Origin: Ctena decussata
Taxonomy: Eukaryota; Mollusca; Bivalvia; Lucinida; Lucinidae
Direction of reading: 5' to 3'
Assembly: GCA_963989385.1 (NCBI GenBank)
Contig: OZ022502.1
Location: 52,755,454-52,819,453, forward strand
DNA length: 64,000 nucleotides
Shown here: one piece after another, positions 22,277-33,186 of the stretch
How positions within the stretch are numbered: the first letter of the stretch is position 1
Layout: each line of letters starts with the position of its first letter
The notes under the pieces: generated by a model
What the model was told of the DNA's origin: nothing
What the model saw: the letters and a program-made list of their open reading frames with translations, nothing else
The model's database searches: none
Translations under genes and position numbers: made by a program

Positions 22277-22426
22277 TTAGAAATGTCTTGGACGAAACCG
22301 TTTTTGAAAATTTGCAGACGTAATTTTTGTCGTCTGCTTTATTTGCGCTTTAAGGGTTAATACACTGTCAAAGTTACTGCAAATTTGATAGAGTCGAGTC
22401 TGTCACATTCCAAGGTCATTAGGGAC

Positions 22427-22666
22427 ACCAACAAGGGCGTAGCTACCTATACGCCAAATACGCAGGTGCGTATTGAAATTTTGTCAAAATTGACAAAATT
22501 TCAAAACGCACCTGCATATTTGCTTGCTGAAAATTTATAAATTAGACCAGATTTAAATACCAATTGCCAAAGTGGCTGAAATACTAGCTTTCTCTTCAAG
22601 AAGTAGAGAATAAAACATGGTTGTGCGTATAATGAAATTACCTCTAGTTACGCCCCTGACCAACAA
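22427..22666. mobile_element. hAT-type MITE (family K copy 1) with 8-bp target duplication
   Basis: The exact direct repeat ACCAACAA (22427-22434 and 22659-22666) flanks a 224-bp element starting GGGCGTAGCTACC and ending ..TAGTTACGCCCCTG. The CAGGGGCGTA-type end plus an 8-bp duplication is characteristic of hAT transposons. It has an inner hairpin of AATACGCAGGTGCGT / ACGCACCTGCATATT around GTCAAAATTGAC. An inverted-orientation copy is at 63697-63920. Non-coding. Confidence 0.85.
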
Positions 22667-23334
22667 TGACTCTGCAACAAATCTTCTCCAAGTCGTTATG
22701 ATTTTAGGTGCTTTTTAAAGCAGGCATATGAGCGTTAAAAATTGAGTCAACGCTGTTTTCCTAATGGAGTTATTGCTGCCTGAACAGACTTCCGCTAATT
22801 CAGAAAGGAACATAAATTTGCGGTTGTATTTTTGTGTATCAAGAACACGCTTATATTTTTACAATACGGTTTCTTGTGACAATCGTTACAGTTATCGGTT
22901 AAAAGCTGCGACAGCTTTGACAAGATATTCATATCTTTGGGTTTCTATAACAATAGATATCATGAGAATTGTACGTGAAAAACATAAAGGGCCGCGCACT
23001 GAAAAACATGCTTTCTTCTATTGATACCAAACTGAAACATAGCATTTTGCAAACCTGTAGACAAGATAGGCTGGTTGAAATTTGAAAAAAAGTTCTATAT
23101 CCGGAGATAAGCTGCAATGAATTGGGAAAACGGTCTAATTCTCTAAATGACCGAATGCGAAAAGAAAAATGGATGATTTTCATGTCCAAAAGCTTTTTGT
23201 GTGGTACATAATGTTTTAGTGCATCGCGGCTGAGTAACAGAACTTGTCCGATATTCCTACCACAGTAACTGTTCTGTTAACACCCGTAAATGACGTAAAA
23301 AAGATAAGTGTGAATTAGATTTGTCAACGGATAA
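22667..23334. other. No gene seen
   Basis: Two 86-codon frames on opposite strands overlap and have no recognisable domain. No repeats seen. Confidence 0.45.
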
Positions 23335-23443
23335 CCCAGTGGGCATACGACTTCGAAATGAAGTCGCATTGACGTCGATGCGACGTTCTCACGTCGCATC
23401 GACGCCAGTGTGACGTCAATTCGACGGTCACATGCCTGCTGGG
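23335..23443. mobile_element. 109-bp CpG-rich palindromic MITE
   Basis: CCCAGTGGGCAT at the left and ATGCCTGCTGGG at the right are near-inverse ends. The centre pairs GACGTCGATGCGACGT with ACGTCGCATCGACGC. It is much richer in CpG than its surroundings. No target duplication could be fixed. Confidence 0.6.
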
Positions 23444-23984
23444 AAGCTTAAATATAAGGAACCGTAAATGGGTCCATCTCCGAATCGGTGCTTCAGTGCC
23501 GCTTCTGTGTTTTTAGAAATGGTGTCAGTACTTAAATAACCTTGGTAAAGTTGTCTAATATATTCTAAAACAAAGACTGATTTGTCATAGCGGCATGGCT
23601 TTGGCTTCAATTCTTTTGATTACTTTATTTTGATACATGTTCTCGCTGAACTAGACAGCTTCTGATGTCATTGCCTGTCGTCTATCTTAAGCCATGGGGG
23701 TCAGATGGCTCGATGGTGGTGGGAGTTCCTGAGCTGTCTTAAACGGTCACAAGTTATAGTGCTATATTTTTTTCTCACATGTTAACGAATATTTCGTGGA
23801 ATTCATGACTTCGGCTTCGGTTTTCAGCATCTCCCTCGGGACCTGGCAAACATTTATGCATGAAACCATGTTTGATCCCTATATTAATTCTATGACAAAC
23901 TCGCTGTGTGTTCTCGATGGCATATACGATTTTAAAAGAAACTGGCATGGGTCCAATGAACCCAAAGGAAATAGAAATAAACTG
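23444..23984. other. No gene seen
   Basis: Short frames on both strands, none with a recognisable domain. No repeat recognised. Confidence 0.45.
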
Positions 23985-24362
23985 CACTGTAAAAAATCTG
24001 TTTAGAATCAATGCAAAAAAATGTAGTCCGATTGTTTATGTGTTTAAATCGTAACATGTTCAATTTGCAACATGTTTAGGTTTATGTTTAGAAATTAAAC
24101 ATGTACAAAACTGGTTATATTTACCTTTTATTTTGAAAATTTCCTCTGTCAACATTTTCGTCTCTTTTTTCGTTCTTCAACGGGGAAAAGAGATAATGGA
24201 TTCATCTGAAACGCGTAACAGAATTAAACGTGTTTAGCAGACTTTGTCCGGGAAAATAATAGAAAAGGCGTACATGTTTAGCTATATGACATATTCCTAA
24301 ACATGTTTACACCTAAACATGTAACCACTTGTGTTTTATAGCTAAGCGCGATTTTTACAGTG
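23985..24362. mobile_element. CACTA-like MITE (378 bp) with subterminal ACATGTTTAG repeats
   Basis: The ends CACTGTAAAAAAT and ATTTTTACAGTG are inverse. The flanking dinucleotide is TG on both sides. The inner region carries at least seven copies of ACATGTTTAG/CTAAACATGT-type words in both orientations (for example near 24070, 24090, 24228, 24271, 24297 and 24312). CACT(A/G) ends, 2-3 bp duplications and dense subterminal repeats are hallmarks of CACTA/EnSpm transposons, where the repeats bind transposase. Non-coding. Confidence 0.65.
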
Positions 24363-24370
24363 TGTGTCGT

Positions 24371-24524
24371 ATGATGAAGTCCGGGGATCCAAGTCAGTAG
24401 GGCGCCCGGCACTGTAGGTTACACGTAGCACCATCGCACCTCCCGGCCACCCCATTGCAGCTCTCATTTGCAGCTTATTAAGTCCCATGTGACGACTGTA
24501 AAAAGTATCCCCGGACTTCATCAT
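24371..24524. mobile_element. Foldback element enclosing a SINE J head fragment
   Basis: The 18-bp arms ATGATGAAGTCCGGGGAT and the exact inverse bound a 154-bp unit. The loop side carries CAGTAGGGCGCCCGGCACTG (about 24401-24420) and following bases that match, on the minus strand, the 5' part of the J SINEs at 25027 and 25418. Either a foldback captured a SINE fragment or the SINE inserted into the loop and was trimmed. Confidence 0.55.
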
Positions 24525-25026
24525 AGTACAAATGTTCGTTTTAGTTCCTAAAGGGGATCAGCTCTTAAAGGAAAACATACATTCCCTTAAGAACAAATCT
24601 TTACTTTAAGAGAAGACCCGGTTTTGAAGAAAGGGAAGCAAAAAAGAAGCCACGAAAGTAGATCCCCTCAAAACAAATGGCGGAAAACACGGAAGTTTAT
24701 CCACCCACTTCGAAATGGTAACACTGTTACCATTTCAACCTGTGTATGGATAACTTCTACGTTCCATTACAAAACGTGTATATTTCAACTAAAAATGTTT
24801 GAAACCAATTTGTATCAAATACTTTATATTAGTATTAAGAGTGCATTTTAGAAATTGAGGGGTAGAAGTTCGTCATTCATTTTCTGGTACCAATTAAACA
24901 TACTAAAAAGGCGCAAATCAAAGAAGTTATCCATACACATTGAAATGGTAACACTGTTACCATTATGGTAACACTGTTACCATTTCAAGCTTGTGTATTT
25001 GTAAACTTCTATGTTCCATTACAAAA

Positions 25027-25262
25027 AGGGGTGGTCGGGTGGTGCGCTGATGCTGTGTATAACTTCCAGTGCCGGGGCGTCCTACTGATTTGGAACACTG
25101 TAGGGCAAGGGCCTATTGAGCTGCCAGTAGGTGCGGTTGGGGAGTGTTTGGAATTTTTTTTCTCTCGTCTATCATTTATTTTCTTCCTCCCCCTCTGGGA
25201 GACGGCCCGATATAGACTGAAATAATGTCTCAAAGGGCCGATAACCCTAAAACAATCAACCA
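25027..25262 (+). mobile_element. SINE J copy 1
   Basis: 236-bp element beginning GGGGTGGTCGGGTGGTGCGC (after one A) and ending ..AACCCTAAAACAATCAACC. Target duplication about 12 bp: TCCATTACAAAA at the left, TCCATTTCAAAA at the right. Direct comparison with the uninterrupted first tandem unit (TTCCATTACAAAACGTG) shows the empty site. The head lacks a convincing B box, so its polymerase III origin is uncertain. Confidence 0.8.
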
Positions 25263-25417
25263 ATCCATTTCAAAACGTGTATATTTCAACCAAATATTTT
25301 TTAAACCAGTTTGTCAGAAAGAATTAGAGTCAAGAGTGCATTAAAGAAATTGAGGGTTAGAACAGCAATCATCATTTATTTCCTGGTACCAATTAAACAT
25401 ATAGAAATGGCGAAAGA

Positions 25418-25650
25418 TTGATTGTTTTGGGTTTAACAGCCCTTTGAGATAGTATTTCAGTCTATATCGGGCCGTCTCCCAGAGAGAGGGAGAAAGAACA
25501 GAAATGATAGACGAGAGAAAAATGTCCAAACAACCCCCACACACAGCTACTGCAAGCACAGTAGACCCTTGCCCTACTACAATTCAAATCAGTAGGACGC
25601 CCCGGCACTGAAAGTTATACACAGCACCATGACACAAATCGACCACCCCC
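25418..25650 (-). mobile_element. SINE J copy 2, minus strand
   Basis: 233-bp inverted copy of J, flanked by the exact 14-bp duplication GAAATGGCGAAAGA (25404-25417 and 25651-25664). On the minus strand it starts GGGGTGGTCGATTTG.. and ends ..CCCAAAACAATCAA. Together with copy 1 it forms an inverted pair 155 bp apart. Confidence 0.88.
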
Positions 25651-26112
25651 GAAATGGCGAAAGACATAAAAGAAATCTACACACCATAACATAGTAACAC
25701 TGTCACCATTTCAAGGAGTATGGATAGACTTCTATGTTTCATGACAGAACGTGTATATTTCAACCGAAAATTCTTAAAGGGAAGCTGTCTCGAAGAATTT
25801 ATCTCATTGTTAAGAGTGCATTTAAGACATTGAGGGGTAGAAGTTCATTTATTTCCTGGTACTAATTAAACATACAGAAGTGCAATGTGTATCAAAGAGG
25901 GTTTATTAATATTTATGTAGAAAATCTGCTTATGACAACTAATCACATTAAAGTATCATGTGACTGTCTTTGCAAGTGCAGATATGTTGCAAAATGTATG
26001 GTTGTAACACAAATTCCAGGGCCCAGAATTATGATAGTGTTTTAAGGTCTCATATTTCAAGGGTTTGGTTTATACTTGTTTACTTATAATGCAAAAATTC
26101 CGCGAAACTCTA

Positions 26113-27316
26113 TGTCGCACCTGCCTTATGCTTCCTCAGTAGTAGACACCATGGTTGGAGGGAATTGTACACAAGGTCTGATGAATTTATGTAAAACATT
26201 TGAGGAAATTGGACTTACAAATTAAGATGCAGTTCTTGACAAAGTTCTACAGTCAGCAGAGTTAAAAATATAGGTTAAATGTATAAAGTAGTCAAACAAT
26301 CGAGGCCATCAGCCTAAGAAAAAAATATGCCATGTCTGATGATTGTAGTGGTATAGTTAGTGAGAAGTGGACTGCTCTGGTCCATATAATTATGGATGCC
26401 AGGTTAACATAAAATTTCCATAGTCAACAGAGCTTGATATATAGGTCAAGGGTACAAATAATAGCAGCATCTCAGAAGAATCTTCAAGCCAGGTTTGATG
26501 ATTACACCTACTGTATTTAAAGAAAAATGGACTTAAACCCTTGGTTTGACACAATTTTGGATGTAGAATTTTATAAAATCAGTAGTGCATGAAATATAGG
26601 TCAAGGTTTGAAATATGTTCATTAATCCTTGAGTCCATTCTAAGACAAACTTTATACCAGGTTTGATGATTCTAGGTATCATAGATTGAGAGGAAATAGG
26701 CTTAAACAATAGGGTCGACATAATTTTTGTAAAAATTTACAAATCAACAGAGCATGAAATATGGGTCAAAGGTCAAAATAAGTCCAACAGTCCTTTAGAT
26801 TATTCTTAGTAAAATCTTTATACTAGGTTTGATGATTGAGAGAAATGGACCCGAACGCTAAGGTCGACGTAATGACGTATTTTTGACGTAAAAATTTACT
26901 AAGTCAGCAGAACATAATGTATAGGTCAAAGGTCAAAATAAAGACAATAATCCTCTAGACTATTCTACGAAGAAAATTTTATACCAGGTTAGATAGTTGT
27001 AGATTTCACAGATGGAGAGAAATGGACTTAAACACAAGGGTCGACGTAATTTTAACATACAATTTTACAAAGTTATCGGAGCATCAAAAATAGGCCAAAG
27101 ATCAAAACAAGTGCATCGAAATCCGAGACCATTCTAAGATAACCCCCCACCTTTATACCAGTTTTGACGAGTGTAGGTATCATAGATTGATAGAAACGGA
27201 CACGGACGTTAGGGTCGACGTAATTGTAGACGGACAGACAGACTGGCGGACGGAATGACTAGCGGACGTCTGAAAAGTGAACTCCTATATCGCACCTTGC
27301 TTAAGCAGGTGCGACA
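26113..27316. mobile_element. Tandem-core element, family S (1.2 kb)
   Basis: The left end TGTCGCACCTGCCTTATGC is mirrored by the right end ..GCTTAAGCAGGTGCGACA, and the right end also forms a hairpin with TCGCACCTTGC just before it. The core has about seven ~150-bp units marked by CCAGGTTTGATGATT, ATAGGTCAAAGGTCAAAATA, GGTCGACGTAATT and CAGCAGAGCATGAAATAT-type words. A GACAGACAGACTGGCGGACGG block (about 27226-27255) follows the array. Same plan as family D. Non-coding. Confidence 0.75.
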
Positions 27317-28314
27317 AAAATCATAAAATTACAATCCTTCGAATTCGTTTGAGATGTACCAAATCGATTAAACACAAATCTATTTCGAAATATGTTTATT
27401 CTGAAACTATAGTTTGAGAAAATTAGCACCTTTAAAGTTAAGTTGACCTGAACTTTAAGGAATGATTCTAGTTTTTGGCCTTGCTGTCATAGCTTTCAGG
27501 AGTAAAAAAAAATAGTTTCAAATTTCTAAATATTAATGGTGTTGATATCTTATTCAAATCTCACTAAAATTTCCTTTACAAGAGACAAAATGCTGTTTTG
27601 ATGTCTAGTAAAGTTTCTCCAAACCTGGATCCTTAAAAGTTTTCCTATTAGAAAAGTTGCAGGGCATCTACAATTCTTAGTATTTGTTTGACTGAGTTTA
27701 CTGAGTTTTGATTTACGGGCAACTTATTCTAAATTCTAGAAGCGTAATAATGTTAAATTCTTCATTAACATGTCTATTTGCCCCAATTACATGTACCAGG
27801 GTTTTTATTAGTCAGTCCTAGTTAGCAACTTCCCAAAAAATACATACAGGATCACAATTATTCACATATTAAGTTGAATCTTTTGCACTGATTGTCGAAA
27901 TTAAATCTGGTTTCTAAAACATCGTTAATAGTTTGAATATACAGCGTAGATACAACCAGGCTGATATGGGGCGGCGTTAAAGAAACGTTTGACTTTACCG
28001 CGGAGCTCACTGAAAAGAGATCTGTGTCAATATATGGGACCCTTAATTGCTAATAGACCGTATTCACTTGTTAGAAGGAACATTTTCATCAAACTAAAAC
28101 TTCGAAACTCTCATTCTTAATCTGAATCAAAAACTGGTTCAGAGCTGCAGCTAATCTGTATCATTAGTTGGACGTTTTTCTTAATTTGGCAATTTGAAAG
28201 ACCGCTGAAAAAATCGAATAAAAACTGATGCGCTATTAGTTTTGGTCCAAAGCTTGTTCACAATAGTATACAATTTGTAATATACAAATTTCACAAAACA
28301 GTAAAAACATAATT
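27317..28314. other. No gene seen
   Basis: AT-rich, no frame above 60 codons. A weak family B-like word (ACAGCGTAGATACAACC...GGGGCGGCG) near 27941-27975 is the only repeat trace. Confidence 0.45.
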
Positions 28315-29375
28315 TACGAGGATCGTCCAAAACGTTCTGTCACGGGATTCATAACTTTGCTCACAGACGTGATAGCTTAGCACGGTTTGCAACAATCAAA
28401 AGAACAATCTTTTGTCTTTATACTGATATCAGGAACATGGTAAAAACGTGCCATCTGGTTGAGTAATAAGCTCAATACAAATAAAGACATTGTATTTGAC
28501 ACTGGCCTATTTTCAGGGTTTTTGTTCTTCTGCTGGCTTGTGATTCATGCTGCATATCTCGTCAATTACACATCGCAGGATTCTGTAATTTTCAGGGTTG
28601 CTGTCTGTTGCATTCTGTGGACATTGTATTTGACACTGGCCTATTTTCAGGGTTTTTGTTCTTCTGCTGGCTTGTGATTCATGCTGCATATCTCGTCAAT
28701 TACACATCGCAGGATTCTGTAATTTTCAGGATTGCTGTCTGTTGCATTCTGTGGAGACTACATAAAAATCAGCGACTTCTGTCAATTATATGCGATGCAA
28801 AAGATTGATATCTATGGTGTCATAGAAATATGGTAAAATACTCAGTCACGGGATTTTCAAAGACCGGCTGTGCTTTCATTTTACGGACTTTTTTGAATTT
28901 TTGTTGAGATCACATTGTCATGATCTACTGCTGTAAATATTTGCTTCGGAATTTGAAATATTATACATGTATGAAGCTTTTGTACTAAGACCATGACCTA
29001 GTCCATTTTCCTATGGCGTTGTTTGCATAATGTTGAGATTACGAACTGCTGTAAACTCAGCAAAATGGACAGAATGGCTTGGAGATTTTTTTCGCTGTGT
29101 TTATTAGCAACTGAGATATCCTAGGCACCAAGCAGCGATAGCAGACATCCCTTCATTGGACATTGCCGGAGTTGCATCTACTAAGTTGCCAGTAGGGTGA
29201 GGGTACCCTTTTTTGAAAGCAGATTGTGACTATTATGCCATTGATACAAAGATCAGTTTTTTTACAGCTGTGCGATAAAAAAACAGGGTTTCTGAATGGT
29301 TTTTATTTCAGGTGAATACCATATTTCGTTTTCGAGATATAAGCCAGTGACAGAACGTTTTGGATGACCCTCGTA
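28315..29375. mobile_element. Mariner-ended non-autonomous element with internal duplication (1.06 kb)
   Basis: The ends TACGAGGATCGTCCAAAACG + TTCTGTCAC and the inverse GTGACAGAACG + TTTTGGATGACCCTCGTA include TA on both sides. The size is close to that of the elements at 3009 and 54235. No transposase motifs. A 134-bp unit inside is tandemly duplicated (28487-28754). Confidence 0.75.
28487..28754. repeat. 134-bp tandem duplication, nearly identical
   Basis: 28487-28620 is repeated as 28621-28754. I see one difference (CAGGGTTGC versus CAGGATTGC). As 134 is not a multiple of three, the duplicated peptide (LFSGFLFFCWLVIHAAYLVN) appears in two frames and is not a protein signal. Confidence 0.9.
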
Positions 29376-30223
29376 TTCAACTTCCTACCCTGACATTTAT
29401 AATTTTGTGTCCCGATGCAACGCTCAATACTGAACTGATTCTTAACTGGAAAACCTGACGGCAAACAGCAGGATACGAGTCGAGATCTGAACCGAAATGA
29501 CTGTAAGTGTTTGTTGCATCCACTATAAAATCTAAGCTTTTTATCATATGACGTCGCTGTTATTCAGTGGATAACGTCGTGTCATAAAAATCATATGAAC
29601 ACACGTGTAATAACACTTTGGCGCGTACACGTAACGTCAGTGACAACGTCCGTTTCCTTTTTCATTGAAAAAACTATTCAGTTTGAAGGCGAAAAATTCC
29701 ATTTTAAAGAGCCACATCATAAACATACTCAGTTCAAATGATCAAAAAAACAACTGTACTTATCAGTAAATTGCTATTTATTAGCAGGTAAAATAACATG
29801 TTCAGATGAGTTGAGCATGAAAAAAGTTTTATAACCTCGGGGCCAGTTGTTCTTGTATCACAACATCAGTTGGCCGTTAGACACGCAGAAATGGTCGTCG
29901 GAAGATGAGGGCAGTTGTCCCAAATAAGTTCAGTTAAGTGAAGTTAGTAGCAAGTGCTTATATTTTATCATTTATTGTATTATGTGTCAAGCTGTAGACG
30001 AAGAAGCCGGTTTAGTACATGATTCATTAGCGACTGTGCATGTAAGACGATGCAGATTGGTACAGAGAGGGCATGTTCAGATTAGTCTGCGAATCCATTA
30101 AGACCGAACAAGGTCTGACTTTCGATGTCAAAAAACCCCCCCGAAATAATACCTACGTATTTATGAGCACAGTTTTGATACAATAATGGCAGAAAATACT
30201 TTACTGAGAGGATGTAAAAACTT
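29376..30223. other. No gene seen; fragments of palindromic families
   Basis: TTTTTATCATATGACGTCGC (about 29540-29559) resembles the start of family F. ACTTATCAGTAAATTGCTAT, TTATTAGCAGGTAAAAT and GAGTTGAGCATG (about 29758-29821) resemble the palindromic region at 49025-49281. Neither fragment has definable ends. Confidence 0.4.
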
Positions 30224-30227
30224 ACGT

Positions 30228-30462
30228 GAGTCGCGACACGAGAAAACCAACAATGTGGCTATGCGCCAAACGCAGACTCAGATCAGCCTGGGCATCCGCC
30301 CAGTCTGGTCAGACTCTTCACTTAGCGCTTAAAGGGTAGCTAAGACACTAAGCTACCTCCATGCGGACAGCGAAGATTCTGATCAGACTGGGCGGATGCC
30401 CAGGCTGATCTGAGTCTGCGCTGGGCGCACAACCACTTTGTTGGTTTCTCGCGTCGCGGCTC
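30228..30462 (-). mobile_element. Family A palindromic MITE, copy 3
   Basis: 235 bp with exact ACGT flanks (30224-30227, 30463-30466). One arm reads CAATGTGGCTATGCGCC. The centre is reversed relative to copy 1 (..GGGTAGCTAAGACACTAAGC..). The right arm with CTGGGCGGATGCCCAGGC is intact. Confidence 0.92.
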
Positions 30463-30876
30463 ACGTTTTTATTGCTGGTTAATGATCGTTTCCCTCGTGG
30501 CGGTTTTATATGACTTTACGATAAAATGCTTGAAACTCATAAAATCTAAAGATTTCCCAGTTTATTTGTATCATTTAATTGAATGACGTCGGCAAAAGAG
30601 CGTTAAACATCTCAAACGCATAAGGCCATGACGTTGTTCCAAAATCGATTTTATATGGCCTACGATATCTTACGGTATCTTTAGACGATTTCTTGCTATC
30701 ATAATATTGTTACATCATCGACGTTGGCTTGCAGCTATCAATGTGGTAAAAGGGGCTTTAATCCTGCTGATTTGGGGAAACGAATAGTCATATATTAAAA
30801 GAAAAGGGGAGAAACCCTGGTTGGAAACAGCAGCATTGATTGTTGTTGAAACATAATATGCCGACGACGAAATCTT

Positions 30877-31229
30877 TTAATCATATGACGTCACATCCGA
30901 GAGTGTAATAAAGCCATGCATTAAAATCGATAATCCACTAGTGGATTAAATATGCAAATTACGTCGTAATGTTATGCGTTGACGTCCATAAGAAAGCCGA
31001 TTTTTCTAATGGGGGAAATCATGACGTTTTAGTGCTAAATTTGTTAATAAAATGCGATTTTAATGTCATATGATAAATAGAATCTTGCATTCGTGCTTCT
31101 GTATTATTGAATTTATTAAACTCGTTGGTGAAAACGATAAGATGCTCGGCACAGCCTCGCATCTTATCTTTTTCCCCAACTCGTTTAATAAATTCAATAA
31201 TACATGAGCACTCATGTAAGATCCTCTAT
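30877..31229. mobile_element. Family F two-module MITE, copy 1
   Basis: Module 1 runs from TTAATCATATGACGTC to ATGTCATATGATAA (about 30877-31077) and holds CCACTAGTGGATTAAATATG and CAAATTACGTCGTAATGTTA. Module 2 (about 31078-31229) is a foldback of GTATTATTGAATTTATTAAAC against its inverse, with GATGCTCGGC..GCCTCGCATC at the loop and ATCTTGC..GTAAGATCCTCTAT at the outside. All three copies keep both modules in this order. Non-coding. Confidence 0.75.
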
Positions 31230-32264
31230 CTAATAAATGGCAATGTGTGTAGCAAGATGCATCTCCTAAACGATAGTACCTGTTTTATCCTAGACGATTG
31301 CATGACGTTTATCCACTGGCTTCAACTTGAAAATTCACAAAACCCTACAACTCTGCAGTAACGTGATACAAGATTTTTGTCTATTTTGCAAATTTTTCAT
31401 GCAAAACTGGCAGTAACAGAGATTTTATGAACAACTGAACATCGTCTTGATGGTATGCATTTAACTAAATTACATTTACAATCAACGATCTATCTAAAAA
31501 TAGTTTATTTCGTTGTTTTCATCATTTTTATACATTTTGCTATAAAGAAGATGCTTTCATCGCGACGTTATTGGTTCAATATCTTTACGCCATCAGTTTT
31601 AGCGCATATTAATCCCTTTTTATTATCACAAAAAACAAAAACAGATTCCTATTGAAAAGACTATCAGCAGCCTTCTGGGATCTTAAGTATTATTTCGCAT
31701 TTTTAAAAAAGGAAGACATTTCAGCCAGTCACTGACGAGCGACGTATTCGCCTCCCTTCTCATAGACGTTTTTTAAGATCAAAGGTAGGAAAACTCTAAA
31801 ATATGAAAACTCGCTTGATACTGGCTTTGCAAAGTGCTTAGGTGAGATCTTTCAATTACTATTTACTGCTCCAAAAGACGCGAGAAAGAGTGTTTCCCTT
31901 ATTTCTTGCAGTTAGCATAAAAAGTGAAAAAATCCTGTATCAGGCTACTATGGATTTGAATTACGATGCAGTTTGAAGCCAGCAAATGAATGTCCTTTTA
32001 TTGTTTGGGATAAAACAGTCACTATCATTAAGAAGAGGCATAGGTTTCTTGTCGGATTCATGTTTTGCAACGTAAAAAACAACGTTACCCTCAAAATTTC
32101 AAATCAAAGTTTCTCCCCTTGTCTGTATGTCTGTATGTATATACAGTATGAATTCTTTTACCCAATTAAACATGATTTGATTCCCTATGGTGCAATGGAC
32201 GCTATCATGCAAAACCTATTAACGAGACAGCGTTGACGTAAGTTAATGTCATGACGCCTGGTTG
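31230..32264. other. No gene seen
   Basis: Frames up to 87 codons without recognisable motifs. No repeats recognised. Confidence 0.45.
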
Positions 32265-32439
32265 TTAAAGACAACTATTCTCTACTATATAGAACACACA
32301 CTCAGTCCTTATTGGTTTTATGACCTGTTATGTCATCACCTATGTGAAAAGGGATATTTCCTTTGATGAAATAGCAGTGTCACAGGACTGTTGCATAATA
32401 GGATTTTGAGACCCAATAAACAAGGATATTTGTCTTTAA
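32265..32439 (+). mobile_element. Family Q MITE, monomer (175 bp)
   Basis: TTAAAGACAACTATTCTC at the left and AAGGATATTTGTCTTTAA at the right give inverse ends TTAAAGACAA. The interior carries TGTTATGTCATCACCTATG, ATTTCCTTTGATGAAATAGC and TGCATAATAGGATTTTGAG, which recur at 58823-58942 and twice, inverted, at 61869-62207. Confidence 0.7.
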
Positions 32440-32590
32440 TCACGGTTAGCAGCTTTTCCAACGGTCTTTTAAGCTTCCTGTCAACCGTGCACGTACACAT
32501 TGTCTGAGATTGTATATTGTCGCAATTAACTCATATAAAAAGTCTCGCGACGTTACTTTTCCAAATTTTAATTTCCAACAAGCAAAAAAA

Positions 32591-32621
<31 letters not shown>

Positions 32622-32939
32622 CAAAACATCTGTGTTTGCGATTTTAAAGCGCAGTATGCCAGTTAAAGCCGTTGATAGACTACAAACTTTTAAATTTAAT
32701 TTGATATTGTAAGAGGAATGTTTCCTCAGAAAACTGTTTAAAAAACTGCACTTAAACACGAGCAGCACCTGCTAATTCCTGACCGAGTCAGTTGGAACTA
32801 TTTCAAGTATATGATATGGAGTTTATCAGGTATTAAAGAATATATATTCTATATATAGTGAAATTTTGGTGAACGTAGCTGAATCTATTTTTTTGAAATA
32901 TTCGACATTAAAGGTTGGAAATTTTTAAATCCTCTCAGT
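32440..32939. other. No gene seen; poly(A)/(AC)n run
   Basis: A run of about 24 A followed by (AC)n lies at about 32584-32622. It could be the tail of a retroposed sequence on the plus strand, but no head is recognisable. Confidence 0.5.
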
Positions 32940-32943
32940 AAAT

Positions 32944-33186
32944 GAGCCGCGACGCGAGAAAACCAACAGTGTGGTTGTGCGCCCAGCGCAGCCACAGATC
33001 AGCCTGGGCATCCGCCCAGTCTGATCAGAGTCTTCGCTGTCCGCATGGAGGTAGCTTAGACCCTTAGCTACCCTTTAAGCACTTAACGAAGCCGGAAGGG
33101 TCTGATAAAACTGGGCGGATGCCCAGGCTGATTTGAGTCTGCGCAGGGCGCACAACCACATTGTTTGTTTTGTCGTGTCGCGGCTC
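32944..33186 (+). mobile_element. Family A palindromic MITE, copy 4
   Basis: 243 bp with exact AAAT flanks (32940-32943, 33187-33190). It has 'GTGGTTGTGCGCC'-type arms, and its centre is oriented like copy 1. First of four copies within 2.4 kb. Confidence 0.92.

Larger units (their letters stand above)
21670..22360. mobile_element. Family B MITE, interrupted copy
   Basis: The left part (core GCAAACGG..., TGAGGCGGCTCATTATGAGC, then TTTGCCCTCTGGTCTTTGAA) stops at about 21756. The right part resumes near 22277 (GTCTTGGACGAAACCG, TTGCAGACGTAATTTTTGTC, ..GCGCTTTAAGGGTTAA) and ends at 22360. About 520 bp of foreign sequence lies between, including the 140-bp palindrome at 21757-21896. Confidence 0.6.
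24710..25880 (+). repeat. Three tandem ~230-bp units broken by two SINE insertions
   Basis: The series GAAATGGTAACACTGTTACC, ACTTCTA(C/T)GTTCCATTAC, AACGTGTATATTTCAAC, TTGAGGGGTAGAAGTTC and TGGTACCAATTAAACATA recurs in order, starting near 24712, 24946 and 25687. Unit 2 is split by a plus-strand J SINE (25027-25262) and followed by a minus-strand one (25418-25650). The TGGTAACACTGTTACCA palindrome is doubled at the start of unit 2. Confidence 0.8.

Noticed and set aside
28459..28808. Two hydrophobic open frames with the same peptide (possible membrane protein)
   Set aside because: They are one 134-bp non-coding unit duplicated out of frame within a mariner-ended element.
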